A DNA stretch of 35,718 bases from Labilibaculum sp. (GCA_016760525.1 JAESUW010000045.1:1-35718), one strand, 5' to 3'; positions 24,399 to 33,740 are shown, numbered from the stretch's first letter. The notes: generated by a model from the sequence alone, not told the origin. A program made the numbers and translations.

Positions 24399-25475
24399 AT
24401 GACTGAAAAAAAGCCTTTAGATAATATCAATATTGACAATGAATTGGATACAAACCAAGAACAATTCGAACATTTTCGTTTCAAGGCTGATCCGGGACAA
24501 TCGCCACTAAGGATTGATAAATTTCTTGTTGCCCGAATGTTAAACTCATCTAGAAATAAAATTCAAGATGCGGCTAACAATGGAAAAATCTTCGTAAACG
24601 ATGTGCCTGTAAAAAGAAATTACAAAGTAAAACCAGGGGATATAATCACTATTGTACTGAGTTATCCTCCTAGAGAAATTGAAATTATTGCCCAAGATAT
24701 TCCAATAAATATTGTTTACGAAGATGATGCGTTCCTAATTATTAATAAAAAGCCAGGAATGGTTGTACATCCTTCGTACGGGCATTATTCCGATACTATG
24801 GTGAATGCATTGGCATTTCATTTGCAAAATTTACCTCTGTTTAATGCAAAGGATCCACGTCCGGGATTGGTGCATCGCATCGATAAGAACACCTCAGGAC
24901 TTCTGGTCGTTGCCAAAACAGAAGATGCTAAAACAAAATTAGGATTACAGTTTTTCAATAAAACCAGTAATCGTAAATATCATGCGCTGGTTTGGGGAAA
25001 TCTTGATGACGACGAAGGTACAATAACCGGTCATGTTGGAAGAAACCTAAAAAACCGAAAAGTGATGGATGTTTTTCCTGATGGAGAATATGGAAAGCAT
25101 GCCGTAACGCATTATAGGGTTCTGGAGAGACTTGGTTACGTGAATTTAGTTGAATGTACTTTAGAAACCGGAAGAACTCATCAAATACGGGTCCATTTTA
25201 AGAGCATTGGTCATCCTCTGTTCAACGATGCTGAATATGGCGGAGATGATATCAGAAAAGGAACCACTTTTACCAAATACAAACAGTTTGTACAGAACTG
25301 CTTTAAAATTTGCCCAAGACAAGCCTTACATGCTAAAACATTAGGCTTCATTCATCCGGTAACTGAAGAATATATTTCATTCGATTCAGAAATACCTGAA
25401 GACATGGCTACTCTAATCCAGAAATGGAGAGATTACACATCTAACAGACCCTTAGAACCAGAAGAAGAGGAATAA
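24399..25475 (+). CDS. rluD: RluD-family 23S rRNA pseudouridine synthase
   Basis: A 358-residue protein with an S4 RNA-binding domain (about 37-95; LRIDKFLVARMLNSSRNKIQ) followed by the RsuA/RluA catalytic domain (about 105-330). The catalytic Asp is D162 in PRPGLVHRIDKNTSGLLVVA; ETGRTHQIRVHF and ALHAKTLGFIHP are also conserved. RluD makes the pseudouridines of helix 69 of 23S rRNA; the exact sites of this member are assumed from the family. It lies between the PASTA gene (15 bp) and ddl (15 bp), in one operon. An acidic N-terminal extension of about 25 residues precedes the S4 domain. Confidence 0.92.
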   Translation: MTEKKPLDNINIDNELDTNQEQFEHFRFKADPGQSPLRIDKFLVARMLNSSRNKIQDAANNGKIFVNDVPVKRNYKVKPGDIITIVLSYPPREIEIIAQDIPINIVYEDDAFLIINKKPGMVVHPSYGHYSDTMVNALAFHLQNLPLFNAKDPRPGLVHRIDKNTSGLLVVAKTEDAKTKLGLQFFNKTSNRKYHALVWGNLDDDEGTITGHVGRNLKNRKVMDVFPDGEYGKHAVTHYRVLERLGYVNLVECTLETGRTHQIRVHFKSIGHPLFNDAEYGGDDIRKGTTFTKYKQFVQNCFKICPRQALHAKTLGFIHPVTEEYISFDSEIPEDMATLIQKWRDYTSNRPLEPEEEE

Positions 25476-25490
25476 AACTATATTGTCCCT

Positions 25491-26462
25491 ATGAAAAGAA
25501 TAATCGCTGTAATTGCCGGAGGAGATTCTGCTGAATTTGAAATCTCACTTCAAACTGCAAATCATATTTTCTCAAACTTGGATACTGAGAATTACACTCC
25601 CTTTTTAGTAATTCTAAAGGGAACAGATTGGAATGTAAAAATCGAAGATCGATATTACCCAATCGATCGAAACGATTTTAGTTTTAGTACCAAAAGTGAA
25701 AAAATAAAGTTTGATTTCGCTTACATCGGAATTCATGGAACTCCCGGCGAAAATGGTATTTTACAAGGATATTTGAATCTGCTAAACATTCCTCATTCAA
25801 CTTGTGATGTTTTTAGCAGTGCGCTTAGTTTTAATAAGCATGCCTGTAATTCATATCTGAAATCATTGGGTCATACTGTTGCCGAGTCTATTCTACTAAA
25901 ACAAGGACAAAATTTCTCAGCCAAAGCAATTGGAGAAAAACTAGGCATGCCTTGTTTTGTAAAACCAAATGCAGATGGATCTAGTTTTGGCATTTCGAAA
26001 GTTAAAAAATTAGAAGACCTTGATGTTGCAATTAAAAAAGCTTTTAAAGAAGGCAATGAGGTAATTATAGAAGAGTTTATAGATGGGCTTGAATTTACTT
26101 GCGGACTCGTTAAAACAAAAAAGGAAAGTATTATTTTCCCGGTAACAGAAGTATTGCCTAAAAAGGAATTTTTCGATTACGAAGCGAAGTACGATCCAAA
26201 TATGGCGGAAGAAATTACTCCGGCAAGAATCTCTGAAGAATTAACAGTTCAATTTCAGAATTTATCTTCTGAAATTTACGATGCCTTAAAATGCAAAGGA
26301 ATTGTACGAGTTGATTATATGCTTCGAAAAAATGAGATTTTCATTTTGGAAGCGAATACAGTTCCTGGAATGACAGCAAATAGTTTTATTCCGAAACAGG
26401 TTGCTGCAATGAATAAAAAATTAAAAGATATTTTGAGCATGGTGATTGAAAATGAATTTTAA
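25491..26462 (+). CDS. ddl: D-alanine--D-alanine ligase
   Basis: A 323-residue ATP-grasp ligase that joins two D-Ala for peptidoglycan. Visible: VIAGGDSAEFEISLQTA at the N-terminus, IGIHGTPGENGILQGYL, FVKPNADGSSFGISKVK in the ATP site, EEFIDGLEFTCGL, the metal-binding end IFILEANTVPGMTANSFIPK, and DYMLRKNE. The N-terminal loop has GGDSAEFEIS in place of the GGxSxEhxVS of many Ddl proteins; this looks like an ordinary variation in Bacteroidetes. It is the last gene of the PASTA-rluD-ddl operon. Confidence 0.95.
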   Translation: MKRIIAVIAGGDSAEFEISLQTANHIFSNLDTENYTPFLVILKGTDWNVKIEDRYYPIDRNDFSFSTKSEKIKFDFAYIGIHGTPGENGILQGYLNLLNIPHSTCDVFSSALSFNKHACNSYLKSLGHTVAESILLKQGQNFSAKAIGEKLGMPCFVKPNADGSSFGISKVKKLEDLDVAIKKAFKEGNEVIIEEFIDGLEFTCGLVKTKKESIIFPVTEVLPKKEFFDYEAKYDPNMAEEITPARISEELTVQFQNLSSEIYDALKCKGIVRVDYMLRKNEIFILEANTVPGMTANSFIPKQVAAMNKKLKDILSMVIENEF

Positions 26463-26520
26463 ACTTCATCATCATTCATTTTAACTTAACTTAAACATTT
26501 GAATTACTGGCAATTACAAT

Positions 26521-26554
26521 ACTTGGCTAAATAAAGAGTCAAGTGTCTTTTTTT
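26521..26554 (+). terminator. Probable terminator of the ddl operon
   Basis: Arms ACTTGGCT (26521-26528) and AGTCAAGT (26537-26544) pair with one mismatch and are followed by a T-run at 26548-26554, about 60 bp after ddl. Confidence 0.55.
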
Positions 26555-26784
26555 CATTTTTTTTCACCATCAGGAAAGACCAGTAATAAAAGGAAAGCAC
26601 TCATTTTTATGAAAATCAACAACGCTAAATTGCAGCTCTAAGCTCCTAGTAACTAAAACTTTTTCACAACTCTCACGTAAATAGATATAGATTTAATGAA
26701 TTTATTCAATTCATTATTTTCATAGTTAAATTTTAGGGTTAGTAATAGAACAATAAAAGGAGGCCGGGGCAGCCTCCTTTTTTG
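26555..26784 (+). other. Gene-free region, possible short transcript
   Basis: No credible ORF. It contains a perfect 8-5-8 hairpin (AATGAATT-TATTC-AATTCATT, near 26695-26715) and a CTAAAA/TTTTAG pairing that could enclose it, and ends with a very strong second terminator about 300 bp after ddl. A separate small RNA is possible, but no clean promoter is visible in it (the nearest is AACATTTG at 26494-26501, one base off consensus). Confidence 0.3.
26755..26783 (+). terminator. Strong intrinsic terminator
   Basis: A 10-bp perfect stem (AAAAGGAGGC at 26755-26764 with GCCTCCTTTT at 26772-26781), a 7-nt loop CGGGGCA and six T's. It may be a back-up for the ddl operon or the end of a separate small transcript. 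Confidence 0.85.
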
Positions 26785-26812
26785 CGCACTAAATTTCGTT
26801 ATTATTTATACG

Positions 26813-26844
26813 AAAAAATCCGATGAGAATTTACTCACCGGATT
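26813..26844 (-). terminator. Intrinsic terminator of gcvP
   Basis: Read leftward, an 11-bp stem with one G-T pair (26844-26834 with 26827-26817), a 6-nt loop and six T's, 25 bp beyond the gcvP stop. Confidence 0.85.
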
Positions 26845-26868
26845 CTACCATTTATATGATTAGACTAC

Positions 26869-29760
26869 TTAGTCGACATCAATATATTCTTCATTGTACG
26901 CCTCTAATGGAGCACATGTACACATTAAATTTCTATCACCAAAAGCATCATCAACACGACCTATTGAAGGCCAAAATTTATTATCAGCAACCCAAGCTAA
27001 TGGATAAGCTGCTTTTTGACGATTGTATGTATGATTCCACTCATCAGCGGTTAATACTTTATGTGTATGAGGTGCATTTTTCAATACATTATCAGAAACA
27101 TCAGCAATACCATCTTCGATCTCTTTCATTTCCTCATTGATTTTCGCCAACGCTTCAATAAAACGATCCATCTCTTCCAACGGCTCACTTTCCGTAGGTT
27201 CAACCATTAAAGTTCCATGAACCGGGAATGACAAGGTTGGGGCGTGAAATCCATAATCCATTAATCGTTTAGCGATATCAGTATCGGTAATACCAACCGA
27301 TTTATTAAACTCGCGACAATCAAAAATCATCTCATGCCCTACACGTCCCTTTTCACCAGTATAAAGGATTTTAAATCCTAACTTTTGAAAAGATGAAGCT
27401 AAATAATTGGCATTCAAAATTGCCATTTTAGTAACTTCTTCCAATCCATCAGCACCCAGCATGGCAATATATCCATATGTAATTGGCAATACACTAGCCG
27501 ATCCAAATGGAGCTGCAGCAACTGCAGTAATCGCATTTTCGCCACCGGTTTTCACAAATTTGTGAGATGGTAAGAATTGCACCAAATGCTCAGCGACACC
27601 AATTGGACCAACACCGGGTCCACCACCACCATGAGGAATTGCAAATGTCTTATGAAGATTCAAGTGACAAACATCAGCACCAATAATCCCTGGATTAGTC
27701 AAACCAACCTGAGCATTCATATTAGCTCCATCCATGTAAACCTGTCCTCCGTTTTCATGAATCAAATTCATCATCTCCTTAATACCTGTTTCGAACACAC
27801 CATGCGTAGATGGATATGTGATCATATAAGCACACAAATCATCTTTATGCTGTTCAGCTTTCTCTTTTAAGTCCTCAAATTCTACGTTTCCATTATCATC
27901 GCATTTTACGATAACAACTTTCATTCCTGCCATAGTTACCGAAGCGGGGTTTGTTCCGTGAGCCGACGATGGAATTAAAACAACGTTTCTGTGACCTTCA
28001 CCTCTTGAGATATGATATTCTCGAATCACCATCAATCCGGTATACTCACCTGCTGCACCTGAATTTGGCTGTAAAGTACATCCTGCAAATCCGGTAATAA
28101 CCGAAAGCCATTTTTCAAGATCCTCAATAATTTCTTTATAACCAAGCGCCTGATCAATAGGCACAAATGGGTGAATACCACCAATCTCCGGCCAACTAAG
28201 AGGCAACATTTCAACAGCTGCATTTAGCTTCATTGTACACGAACCCAAAGAAATCATAGATGTATTCAATCCAATATCTTTCTTCTCCAAGCTTTTAATG
28301 TAACGCATCAAAGCCGTTTCGGAACGGTAACGCTTAAATACATCAAAAGTTAAAAATTCGCTTGTTCTTGTATATTTTGAATCGAAAGAGATTCTATCTT
28401 CGATATCATTCACCACTACTTCATTCTTACCAGTTGCTTTTGCGAAAATGGTAAGAATGCTACTTAATTCCGCAGCACTAATTTTTTCATCAATAGAAAT
28501 TCCTATTGTTGTTTCACTAATATAATTAAAGTTGAATTCTGCTTTTAAGGAAGCTTTACGGATCTCCTCAATAGAAACTCCTGCAGGAATCTTAACTTGC
28601 AAAGTATCAAAGAAGTTGTCAATAGTTTGTTGATAACCCAAAGATTTTAATCCTTCGGAAAGAATACCTGTTGCAGAATGAATGTGCATCGCAATTCTCT
28701 TCAAACCTTCTTGTCCATGATAAACGCCATAAAAACTAGCCATTGTTGCCAGTAAAGCTTGAGCTGTACAGATATTCGAAGTCGCTTTTTCGCGTTTAAT
28801 ATGCTGTTCGCGAGTTTGTAAAGCCAAACGCAAAGCATTATTTCCCTGAGCATCTTTGGTTACACCAATAATACGTCCAGGAATATTTCGCTTGTAAGCT
28901 TCGCGACAAGCCATATATGCTGCATGAGGTCCTCCATATCCCATTGGAACACCAAAACGTTGAGATGTACCAACAACTATGTCGGCTCCCCACTCCCCAG
29001 GAGGAGTTAACAGCACCAAACTCATTAAATCGGCAGAAACTGAAACCAAAGCCTCAGCCTGATGAGCACGCTCAACAAAACCTGTATAATCCTCAACACT
29101 TCCGTTTGAAGCTGGATATTGAACAATGGCTCCGAATACATTCTTATTAAATTCAAAAGTATGAAAGTCTCCAATCACTAACTCGATTCCCAAAGGAATT
29201 GCACGAGTCGTTAATACATCTAAAGTATGAGCAAAAACATTCTTATCTACAAAAAACTGATTTGCACCAGCCTTTTTCTTAGCGCGAGAACGAAGAGCTT
29301 TCATCATATACATAGACTCCCCAACAGCGGTCGCTTCATCTAAAAGAGAACTATTTGCCAATTCCATTTTAGTCAGATCCAAAATCATGGTTTGGAAGTT
29401 CAATAAAGCTTCCAACCTACCCTGCGATACTTCCGCCTGATAGGGTGTATAAGGAGTGTACCAGCCCGGATTTTCCAACACATTCCGCTGAATAGCAGCA
29501 GGAGTAATTGTATCATAATATCCTTGTCCTATAAATGTTCGGAATACTTTGTTCTTAGCAGCAATTCCTTTAATCTTCGAAAAATATTCGTATTCTGATA
29601 ATGCTTTGGGAAGATCCAGTGTTTTTTCCAAACGAATATCTGAAGGGATTGTTTCATCAATCAAGGCTTCCAAAGAAGGAGCACCAACAGTTTCCAACAT
29701 TGTTTTAATATCGCCATTGCGAGGTCCAATGTGACGGGAAACAAACTTTTCAGTAGCCAT
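26869..29760 (-). CDS. gcvP: Glycine dehydrogenase (aminomethyl-transferring), P protein
   Basis: A 963-residue PLP enzyme of the glycine cleavage system. It decarboxylates glycine and passes the aminomethyl group to lipoyl-GcvH. The start is the ATG at 29760 ([15 protein letters not shown]), since the family begins at this motif; the frame is open a further 33 codons upstream, but those residues are not conserved-looking. The PLP lysine is in [42 protein letters not shown] and [10 protein letters not shown] are also conserved. Both homologous halves are in one chain, the homodimer form. There is no gcvT or gcvH nearby and no recognisable glycine riboswitch upstream. Confidence 0.96.
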   Translation of the reverse strand: MATEKFVSRHIGPRNGDIKTMLETVGAPSLEALIDETIPSDIRLEKTLDLPKALSEYEYFSKIKGIAAKNKVFRTFIGQGYYDTITPAAIQRNVLENPGWYTPYTPYQAEVSQGRLEALLNFQTMILDLTKMELANSSLLDEATAVGESMYMMKALRSRAKKKAGANQFFVDKNVFAHTLDVLTTRAIPLGIELVIGDFHTFEFNKNVFGAIVQYPASNGSVEDYTGFVERAHQAEALVSVSADLMSLVLLTPPGEWGADIVVGTSQRFGVPMGYGGPHAAYMACREAYKRNIPGRIIGVTKDAQGNNALRLALQTREQHIKREKATSNICTAQALLATMASFYGVYHGQEGLKRIAMHIHSATGILSEGLKSLGYQQTIDNFFDTLQVKIPAGVSIEEIRKASLKAEFNFNYISETTIGISIDEKISAAELSSILTIFAKATGKNEVVVNDIEDRISFDSKYTRTSEFLTFDVFKRYRSETALMRYIKSLEKKDIGLNTSMISLGSCTMKLNAAVEMLPLSWPEIGGIHPFVPIDQALGYKEIIEDLEKWLSVITGFAGCTLQPNSGAAGEYTGLMVIREYHISRGEGHRNVVLIPSSAHGTNPASVTMAGMKVVIVKCDDNGNVEFEDLKEKAEQHKDDLCAYMITYPSTHGVFETGIKEMMNLIHENGGQVYMDGANMNAQVGLTNPGIIGADVCHLNLHKTFAIPHGGGGPGVGPIGVAEHLVQFLPSHKFVKTGGENAITAVAAAPFGSASVLPITYGYIAMLGADGLEEVTKMAILNANYLASSFQKLGFKILYTGEKGRVGHEMIFDCREFNKSVGITDTDIAKRLMDYGFHAPTLSFPVHGTLMVEPTESEPLEEMDRFIEALAKINEEMKEIEDGIADVSDNVLKNAPHTHKVLTADEWNHTYNRQKAAYPLAWVADNKFWPSIGRVDDAFGDRNLMCTCAPLEAYNEEYIDVD

Positions 29761-29904
29761 ATTGTAGTTTAAATTAAGTGTTGTTTGTAAAATATTTGTG
29801 AATGTAAAAGTAGTAAAAGATTTAAATTTACATGGAGCTGTAACACTGAATTTAGTCACTGTTTTTCAACATTTTATACTCCCACAATAATTTCTGTTAA
29901 CAAA

Positions 29905-29925
29905 TTGTATTATAGAATAATACAA
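29905..29925. promoter_or_regulatory. Inverted repeat upstream of gcvP
   Basis: A perfect 9-3-9 inverted repeat (TTGTATTAT-AGA-ATAATACAA), about 145 bp before the gcvP ATG; a looser ATGAC-N4-GTCAT repeat lies next to it near 29928-29941. It could be a regulator site or chance in AT-rich DNA. Confidence 0.35.
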
Positions 29926-29975
29926 ACATGACATTTGTCATATTTACGGTTTTAAAATAAGCCATTATGGGATAC

Positions 29976-30005
29976 AAAAAAACCTCATATTTTTAATGAG
30001 GTTTT
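29976..30005 (-). terminator. Intrinsic terminator of the MBL-fold gene
   Basis: Read leftward, AAAACCTCAT (30005-29996) pairs perfectly with ATGAGGTTTT (29988-29979) around a 7-nt loop, followed by a T-run. It lies about 15 bp after the MBL gene stop. Confidence 0.8.
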
Positions 30006-30020
30006 GAAAAAAAAAATGCT

Positions 30021-30671
30021 TTAACTTAAGCCTTTTAAGAACAAATTATTAACCCTCTCATGGCCAATAGATGTTTCTGGTCCATGACCAGGATACACAC
30101 GAACTTCATCATCCAAAACTAAAAGTTTATTTTTGATTCCTTCAATTAACTGATCGAAATTTCCGTATGGTAAATCTGTTCGTCCAATGCTTTCTCGGAA
30201 TAAAACATCACCTGCAATTAAAAATTTTTGTTCCTCGTTGTAAAATACGACATGACCTGGTGAATGTCCGGGAACATGAAGAACTTTCAACTCAGAATTA
30301 CCAAATTTAATAAGGTCTCCCTCCTTAATTAGCTTACCAATAGGAGGAGGTTCTACCACATTCTCAAGTCCTAATCGAACTGCATAGTTAGGTGCTTCAG
30401 CCAACAAAAACTCATCATCTTTATGAGCCTCGGTAAGCAATCCAAACTGATCTTTCATAAATTGATTGCCCAAAACATGATCGATATGTAGATGAGTATT
30501 CAATTGCTTCACCAATTTAATTCCTTTCTTTTCCACAAAATCAACCAACTTTCCGCCTTCGTCTTCAAAGAAAACGCCACAGTCTATTAATACTGCTTCC
30601 CCGGTTTCATCATGTAATATGTATGTATTTTCTTGCCAGTGATTAAACACCAATGTTTCTATCGTGATCAT
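30021..30671 (-). CDS. MBL-fold metallo-hydrolase (glyoxalase II-like)
   Basis: A 216-residue single-domain metallo-beta-lactamase fold protein. Metal ligands: THLHIDH (59-65, HxHxDH), GHSPGHVVFY, AGDVLFRESIGRTDL (bridging Asp) and YPGHGPETSIGHE. The layout is that of the YcbL/glyoxalase-II-like group, shorter than GloB because the C-terminal substrate-binding helical domain is missing. Thioester hydrolysis (for example S-lactoylglutathione type substrates) is typical of the group; the true substrate is unknown. It is a single gene with its own promoter and terminator. Confidence 0.88.
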   Translation of the reverse strand: MITIETLVFNHWQENTYILHDETGEAVLIDCGVFFEDEGGKLVDFVEKKGIKLVKQLNTHLHIDHVLGNQFMKDQFGLLTEAHKDDEFLLAEAPNYAVRLGLENVVEPPPIGKLIKEGDLIKFGNSELKVLHVPGHSPGHVVFYNEEQKFLIAGDVLFRESIGRTDLPYGNFDQLIEGIKNKLLVLDDEVRVYPGHGPETSIGHERVNNLFLKGLS

Positions 30672-30693
30672 ATTTGAATTTATTTAAGTAGCC

Positions 30694-30701
30694 CAAATTT
30701 A
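30694..30701 (-). promoter_or_regulatory. -7 element, MBL-fold gene promoter
   Basis: TAAATTTG read leftward, a perfect TAnnTTTG about 23 bp before the ATG at 30671. Confidence 0.45.
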
Positions 30702-30851
30702 CATCTAATCCTCAGTTTTTAAAAATTCTAATGAAAGGAAAGTTTAAAAGCCTTTTATAATTGCTTATTTCAACACTTTACAAATGGAAAAGGCTATAGT
30801 TTAAAATAGCGTAGTTATTTGTCAATGTGTGTTTCACCCTTTCCCCTTCGG

Positions 30852-30886
30852 ATCCGCGAAAGCTTTCGGGATTCCCTGCAAGGGAA
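30852..30886. repeat. REP-like double palindrome
   Basis: ATCCGCGAAAGCTTTCGGGAT-type near-palindrome centred on AAGCTT (30852-30872), followed at once by a perfect TTCCCT-GCA-AGGGAA hairpin (30872-30886). It is GC-richer than its surroundings and non-coding. The same style of ATCC...GGAT palindrome with an AGCT centre occurs at 32439-32458. Confidence 0.5.
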
Positions 30887-30996
30887 AGATACTTCGAGTA
30901 GGCTTTTAACAAAAAATGGCATTATACCTCAATTATTTTTTGGCTATAATAGTCCTAAAAACATTGCTATGCTAAACTACAGCCATGGAAAACGAC

Positions 30997-31572
30997 TCAT
31001 ACATTCTGCCTTTTCAATCTAAAAGTTTCCAGAACATCATAAACGGGGCCTTTCTGAGTTAGAACACTTTCCATCAAAACAAATTCAGTAATTAAAAGCT
31101 CACAATCTTCCCATTCATTCCATTTCAAAATACATTCCTTTACTCTATCCGGATTCTTCACTCCCCCTTTAATTCGACCAATGGTTAGGTGAGGAGAATA
31201 TTTATAATCCTCGGCAGGCATGTGATTAATTAGATGATATAAAATAGCCTTTTGCAATTCGAATAAAGTTGAAGCAGAATTAATTCCAGCCCATAGTATT
31301 CTTGGTTGATTTATAGACGGGAAAGCACCTAAAGATCTTAAACGCAACCGAAAAGCAGTAAATTCATTCGCGATACCATTCAATTTATTTTTAATCGTTT
31401 CAATTTCCTCCAAATTTTTAGTTCCTAAAAAAAGAAGCGTGACATGTAATCCATTTTTATCAACCCATTTTATTTTTTCTTCCTTTAATTCCAGCCCAAC
31501 TTGTCGAAAAACTTTACTTATTTCATCGGTATTAGTTATCTTTATTGCTATAAATATGCGTTTCGTCTTCAT
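30997..31572 (-). CDS. thpR: RNA 2',3'-cyclic phosphodiesterase (2'-5' RNA ligase family)
   Basis: A 191-residue 2H phosphoesterase with both HxT signatures: LHVTLLFLG and SPHLTIGRI. ATG 31572 (MKTKRIFIAIKI) is preferred because the family starts with this strand; the frame could extend five codons to a TTG at 31587. The enzyme opens 2',3'-cyclic phosphates and can ligate tRNA halves in vitro; the cellular role is not settled in any bacterium. It is divergent from elbB; no operon partner. Confidence 0.9.
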   Translation of the reverse strand: MKTKRIFIAIKITNTDEISKVFRQVGLELKEEKIKWVDKNGLHVTLLFLGTKNLEEIETIKNKLNGIANEFTAFRLRLRSLGAFPSINQPRILWAGINSASTLFELQKAILYHLINHMPAEDYKYSPHLTIGRIKGGVKNPDRVKECILKWNEWEDCELLITEFVLMESVLTQKGPVYDVLETFRLKRQNV

Positions 31573-31687
31573 TCTTATATTTTGCAATTAGTAAATCACA
31601 CAAGCTTATTTTACTATGAAATATAAAGAACAGATATTCGTTAATTGAAAACAAATAACTTAGACCCTAATATTAAAGTGTATTAAA

Positions 31688-32341
31688 ATGAATTCAAAAA
31701 TAAAATTTGCAGTTGTTCTGGCAGGATCGGGTGTTTATGATGGTTCAGAAATTCATGAAGCAAGCTTAGCTTTGTACTCAATTTCCAAAAATGGAGGTGA
31801 ATATCAGATTTTCGCCCCAAATATAAATCAGCATCATGTAATCAACCATATCACCGGTGAAGAAATGCCTGAAACCCGAAATGTATTGGTTGAAGCCGCT
31901 CGAATTGCGAGGGGAAACATTAAGGATTTAAACGAATTCTCAGCTACTGATTTTGATGCAATTCTTTTCCCTGGTGGATTTGGTGTGGCAAAAAACCTAT
32001 GCACATTTGCATTTCACGGAGCAGACTGTCAAGTAAATCATGATGTGGAAATTGCACTAAAAGCAATGCACAAAGCAAAAAAACCGATTGGCGCCTTATG
32101 CATTGCCCCTGCTCTTATCGCAAGAATTCTTGGGAAGGTTAAAGTTACGATTGGACAAGATAAAGAAACTGCCGAAGCAATAACATCATTAGGAGCAACT
32201 CATGTAAACACAACTCATGGTGAAATTGTGTTTGACAAAGAAAACAAAATTGTAACAACGCCTTGTTATATGCTTGATGCAACAATAGCTCAAATTGGAG
32301 AAGGTGCTGAAAATGTAGTAAAAACAATTATGGCACTATAA
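31688..32341 (+). CDS. elbB: Isoprenoid biosynthesis glyoxalase ElbB (DJ-1/PfpI superfamily)
   Basis: A 217-residue protein with the ElbB hallmarks: VVLAGSGVYDGSEIHEA at the N-terminus, FDAILFPGGFGVAKNLCTFA, the nucleophile-elbow Cys in IGALCIAPALIA (family glyoxalase residue), and THGEIVFDKENKIVTTPCYM near the end. E. coli ElbB has glyoxalase activity in vitro and its overexpression helps isoprenoid (lycopene) production; the physiological role is unclear. It is a single gene. A dispersed-repeat-like sequence follows it. Confidence 0.93.
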   Translation: MNSKIKFAVVLAGSGVYDGSEIHEASLALYSISKNGGEYQIFAPNINQHHVINHITGEEMPETRNVLVEAARIARGNIKDLNEFSATDFDAILFPGGFGVAKNLCTFAFHGADCQVNHDVEIALKAMHKAKKPIGALCIAPALIARILGKVKVTIGQDKETAEAITSLGATHVNTTHGEIVFDKENKIVTTPCYMLDATIAQIGEGAENVVKTIMAL

Positions 32342-32384
32342 ATAAACTATTCGCTGTTGAAACAGTCCCAAAAGCACAAACAAT

Positions 32385-32458
32385 TGTCATTCTGAGCAAA
32401 GTCGAAGAATCTACTTGATTAATATGAGATGTTTCGATATCCCCATAGCTATAGGGAT
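32385..32458. repeat. Bacteroidetes intergenic repeat element
   Basis: It begins TGTCATTCTGAGCAAAG then TCGAAGAATCT, a sequence I recognise as a very common dispersed intergenic repeat in Bacteroidetes, and ends in the near-palindrome ATCCCCATAGCTATAGGGAT at 32439-32458. It lies between elbB and a small membrane protein gene, outside any ORF. Only one copy is in the window, so the family assignment rests on recall. Confidence 0.6.
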
Positions 32459-32521
32459 TAATATAACATTTAAACATTACAAAAATGCCTTTTAGACGGC
32501 ATCAACATCATATTCCTTTCT

Positions 32522-33082
32522 ATGAAAAATCGCAATACAAAAGATGTGGCCGAAAACCATATTTACCCTTTTATTATTTCCAATTTTGTACTGTTTGCTG
32601 CTATTTTCTTCTCGTTAAATTCTGCTGCAGAAGCTGCAACACTATTATACAGCATCGCTCTTAACCTCTTTAGCCACTGGCTGATTTTTTATTCATCGCA
32701 AAAAAAGAAATTGGCTCATTTTTCAGAATATTACAACAATCTGGCCATAGGAGTATTTTGTATTGCTGCCATTATACCTGTTTTTGTAATAATAATCCCA
32801 TTACTTTTTTTTCCTGAAATCAGTAATTCGCTTTTGCTATTCACAAGCCTGATAATTGCTTTGCTACTCAAGAAAATTATCCTGACAAAATATACTTGGG
32901 AAAGAAAGGCGGAACAATACATGAACGTCTACAGAATGAATATCGAAGAAAAAAAAGAGCTGGCTTTTGAAGACTTAAAAAAGTTCATTACTAAATCTGG
33001 CAGCATTAAATTTGCTGATTACTTAGAAAAAAACCAGATGTTTGATCGAAGAATGGAGGAATATTTAAAAGAACAGAGCTGA
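32522..33082 (+). CDS. Small membrane protein of unknown function
   Basis: A 186-residue protein not recognised as a named family. Four hydrophobic helices are visible (about 15-33, 38-56, 73-97, 100-118), then a charged cytoplasmic-looking C-terminal part (about 120-186) with basic and acidic residues and likely helices (YTWERKAEQYMNVYRMN, EEKKELAFEDLKKFITKSG). No catalytic motif. It starts with ATG 63 bp after the repeat element and ends 3 bp from the convergent DUF4294 gene. Possibly a membrane-bound accessory protein; no function is proposed. Confidence 0.75.
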   Translation: MKNRNTKDVAENHIYPFIISNFVLFAAIFFSLNSAAEAATLLYSIALNLFSHWLIFYSSQKKKLAHFSEYYNNLAIGVFCIAAIIPVFVIIIPLLFFPEISNSLLLFTSLIIALLLKKIILTKYTWERKAEQYMNVYRMNIEEKKELAFEDLKKFITKSGSIKFADYLEKNQMFDRRMEEYLKEQS

Positions 33083-33085
33083 AAC

Positions 33086-33724
33086 TCAATTAATTCTCTT
33101 CATTGGAAGTTTCCCGGGTGACCTTAATTCATTTCGTTTCATTCGATCAAGAATTTCTTCAATCATCCAATCGTCGCCCAAGGGATCGTATTCTGCTTTT
33201 AGCGATGAACCAAACATAGTAGCCACCGATTGCCAGAATATTGCTGTAAACGATCCTTTTAATTCTTTTAAATGATTGTAGCTTGTGTTTCCTGTTTCCC
33301 GATCAATCAATTTCATCAACAATTTACCTTGTGATATTTTAAATTTCATAAGTGGCCTTTTATATTCTTTCATCAAGCCTTTATACTCTCGTCGGATCAG
33401 TTTTCTGCGTTGTTTTTTATTTTCAATCGTCACTAACTCCTTATTTAGATTTTCGATAGTCATAGTAGCCCCTTCGGCATAAGGATAAACCAAACGAATA
33501 TTACGAATGGTTCGCCAATATTTTCGGGTATTTCGATAATGCTTTTTCTTCCTCTTTTTGTAACGCAAGATTTTAACCTCGTCGAGATTAACATGCAAAT
33601 TGGTATCGAGGAAGACGACAGTGTCTTGCTGTAAAATTACACGAGTGCCACACAGATCCTTTGCTGATGCTGAACCAGCAAAAGAAAATAAAATTAATAA
33701 AGCTATTTTAAACCATCTTGCCAT
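33086..33724 (-). CDS. DUF4294 domain-containing exported protein
   Basis: A 212-residue protein with a signal peptide (about 1-21, SASAK), a basic stretch (RYKKRKKKHYRNTRKY), then the DUF4294 core: IRNIRLVYPYAEGA, ENKKQRRKLIRREYKGLM, ISQGKLLMKLIDRETGN, TAIFWQSVATMFGSSLK and EYDPLGDDWMIEEI. The family is restricted to Bacteroidetes as far as I know and has no established function; it is exported, probably periplasmic. It meets the preceding + strand gene tail-to-tail and is divergent from ggt. Confidence 0.88.
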   Translation of the reverse strand: MARWFKIALLILFSFAGSASAKDLCGTRVILQQDTVVFLDTNLHVNLDEVKILRYKKRKKKHYRNTRKYWRTIRNIRLVYPYAEGATMTIENLNKELVTIENKKQRRKLIRREYKGLMKEYKRPLMKFKISQGKLLMKLIDRETGNTSYNHLKELKGSFTAIFWQSVATMFGSSLKAEYDPLGDDWMIEEILDRMKRNELRSPGKLPMKRIN

Positions 33725-33740
33725 ATCTAAAATTCCTACC

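Larger units (their letters stand above)
30672..30996. other. Gene-free spacer with repeat-like palindromes
   Basis: A 325-bp spacer between the MBL gene (promoter side) and thpR (3' side). It holds the MBL gene promoter at its left end and REP-like palindromes at 30852-30886. A 67-codon frame at 30819-31022 runs through these palindromes and looks spurious. Nothing else is recognised. Confidence 0.5.

Noticed and set aside
29761-30020. Glycine riboswitch upstream of gcvP
   Set aside because: No tandem aptamer-like conserved cores are visible; only AT-rich sequence and inverted repeats.
30819-31022. 67-codon rightward frame in the MBL-thpR spacer
   Set aside because: Runs through REP-like palindromes and into thpR antisense; no recognisable protein features.
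32480-32505. Hairpin ATGCC/GGCAT with T's on the minus strand as a terminator
   Set aside because: Only 5 bp and no minus-strand gene upstream of it to terminate.
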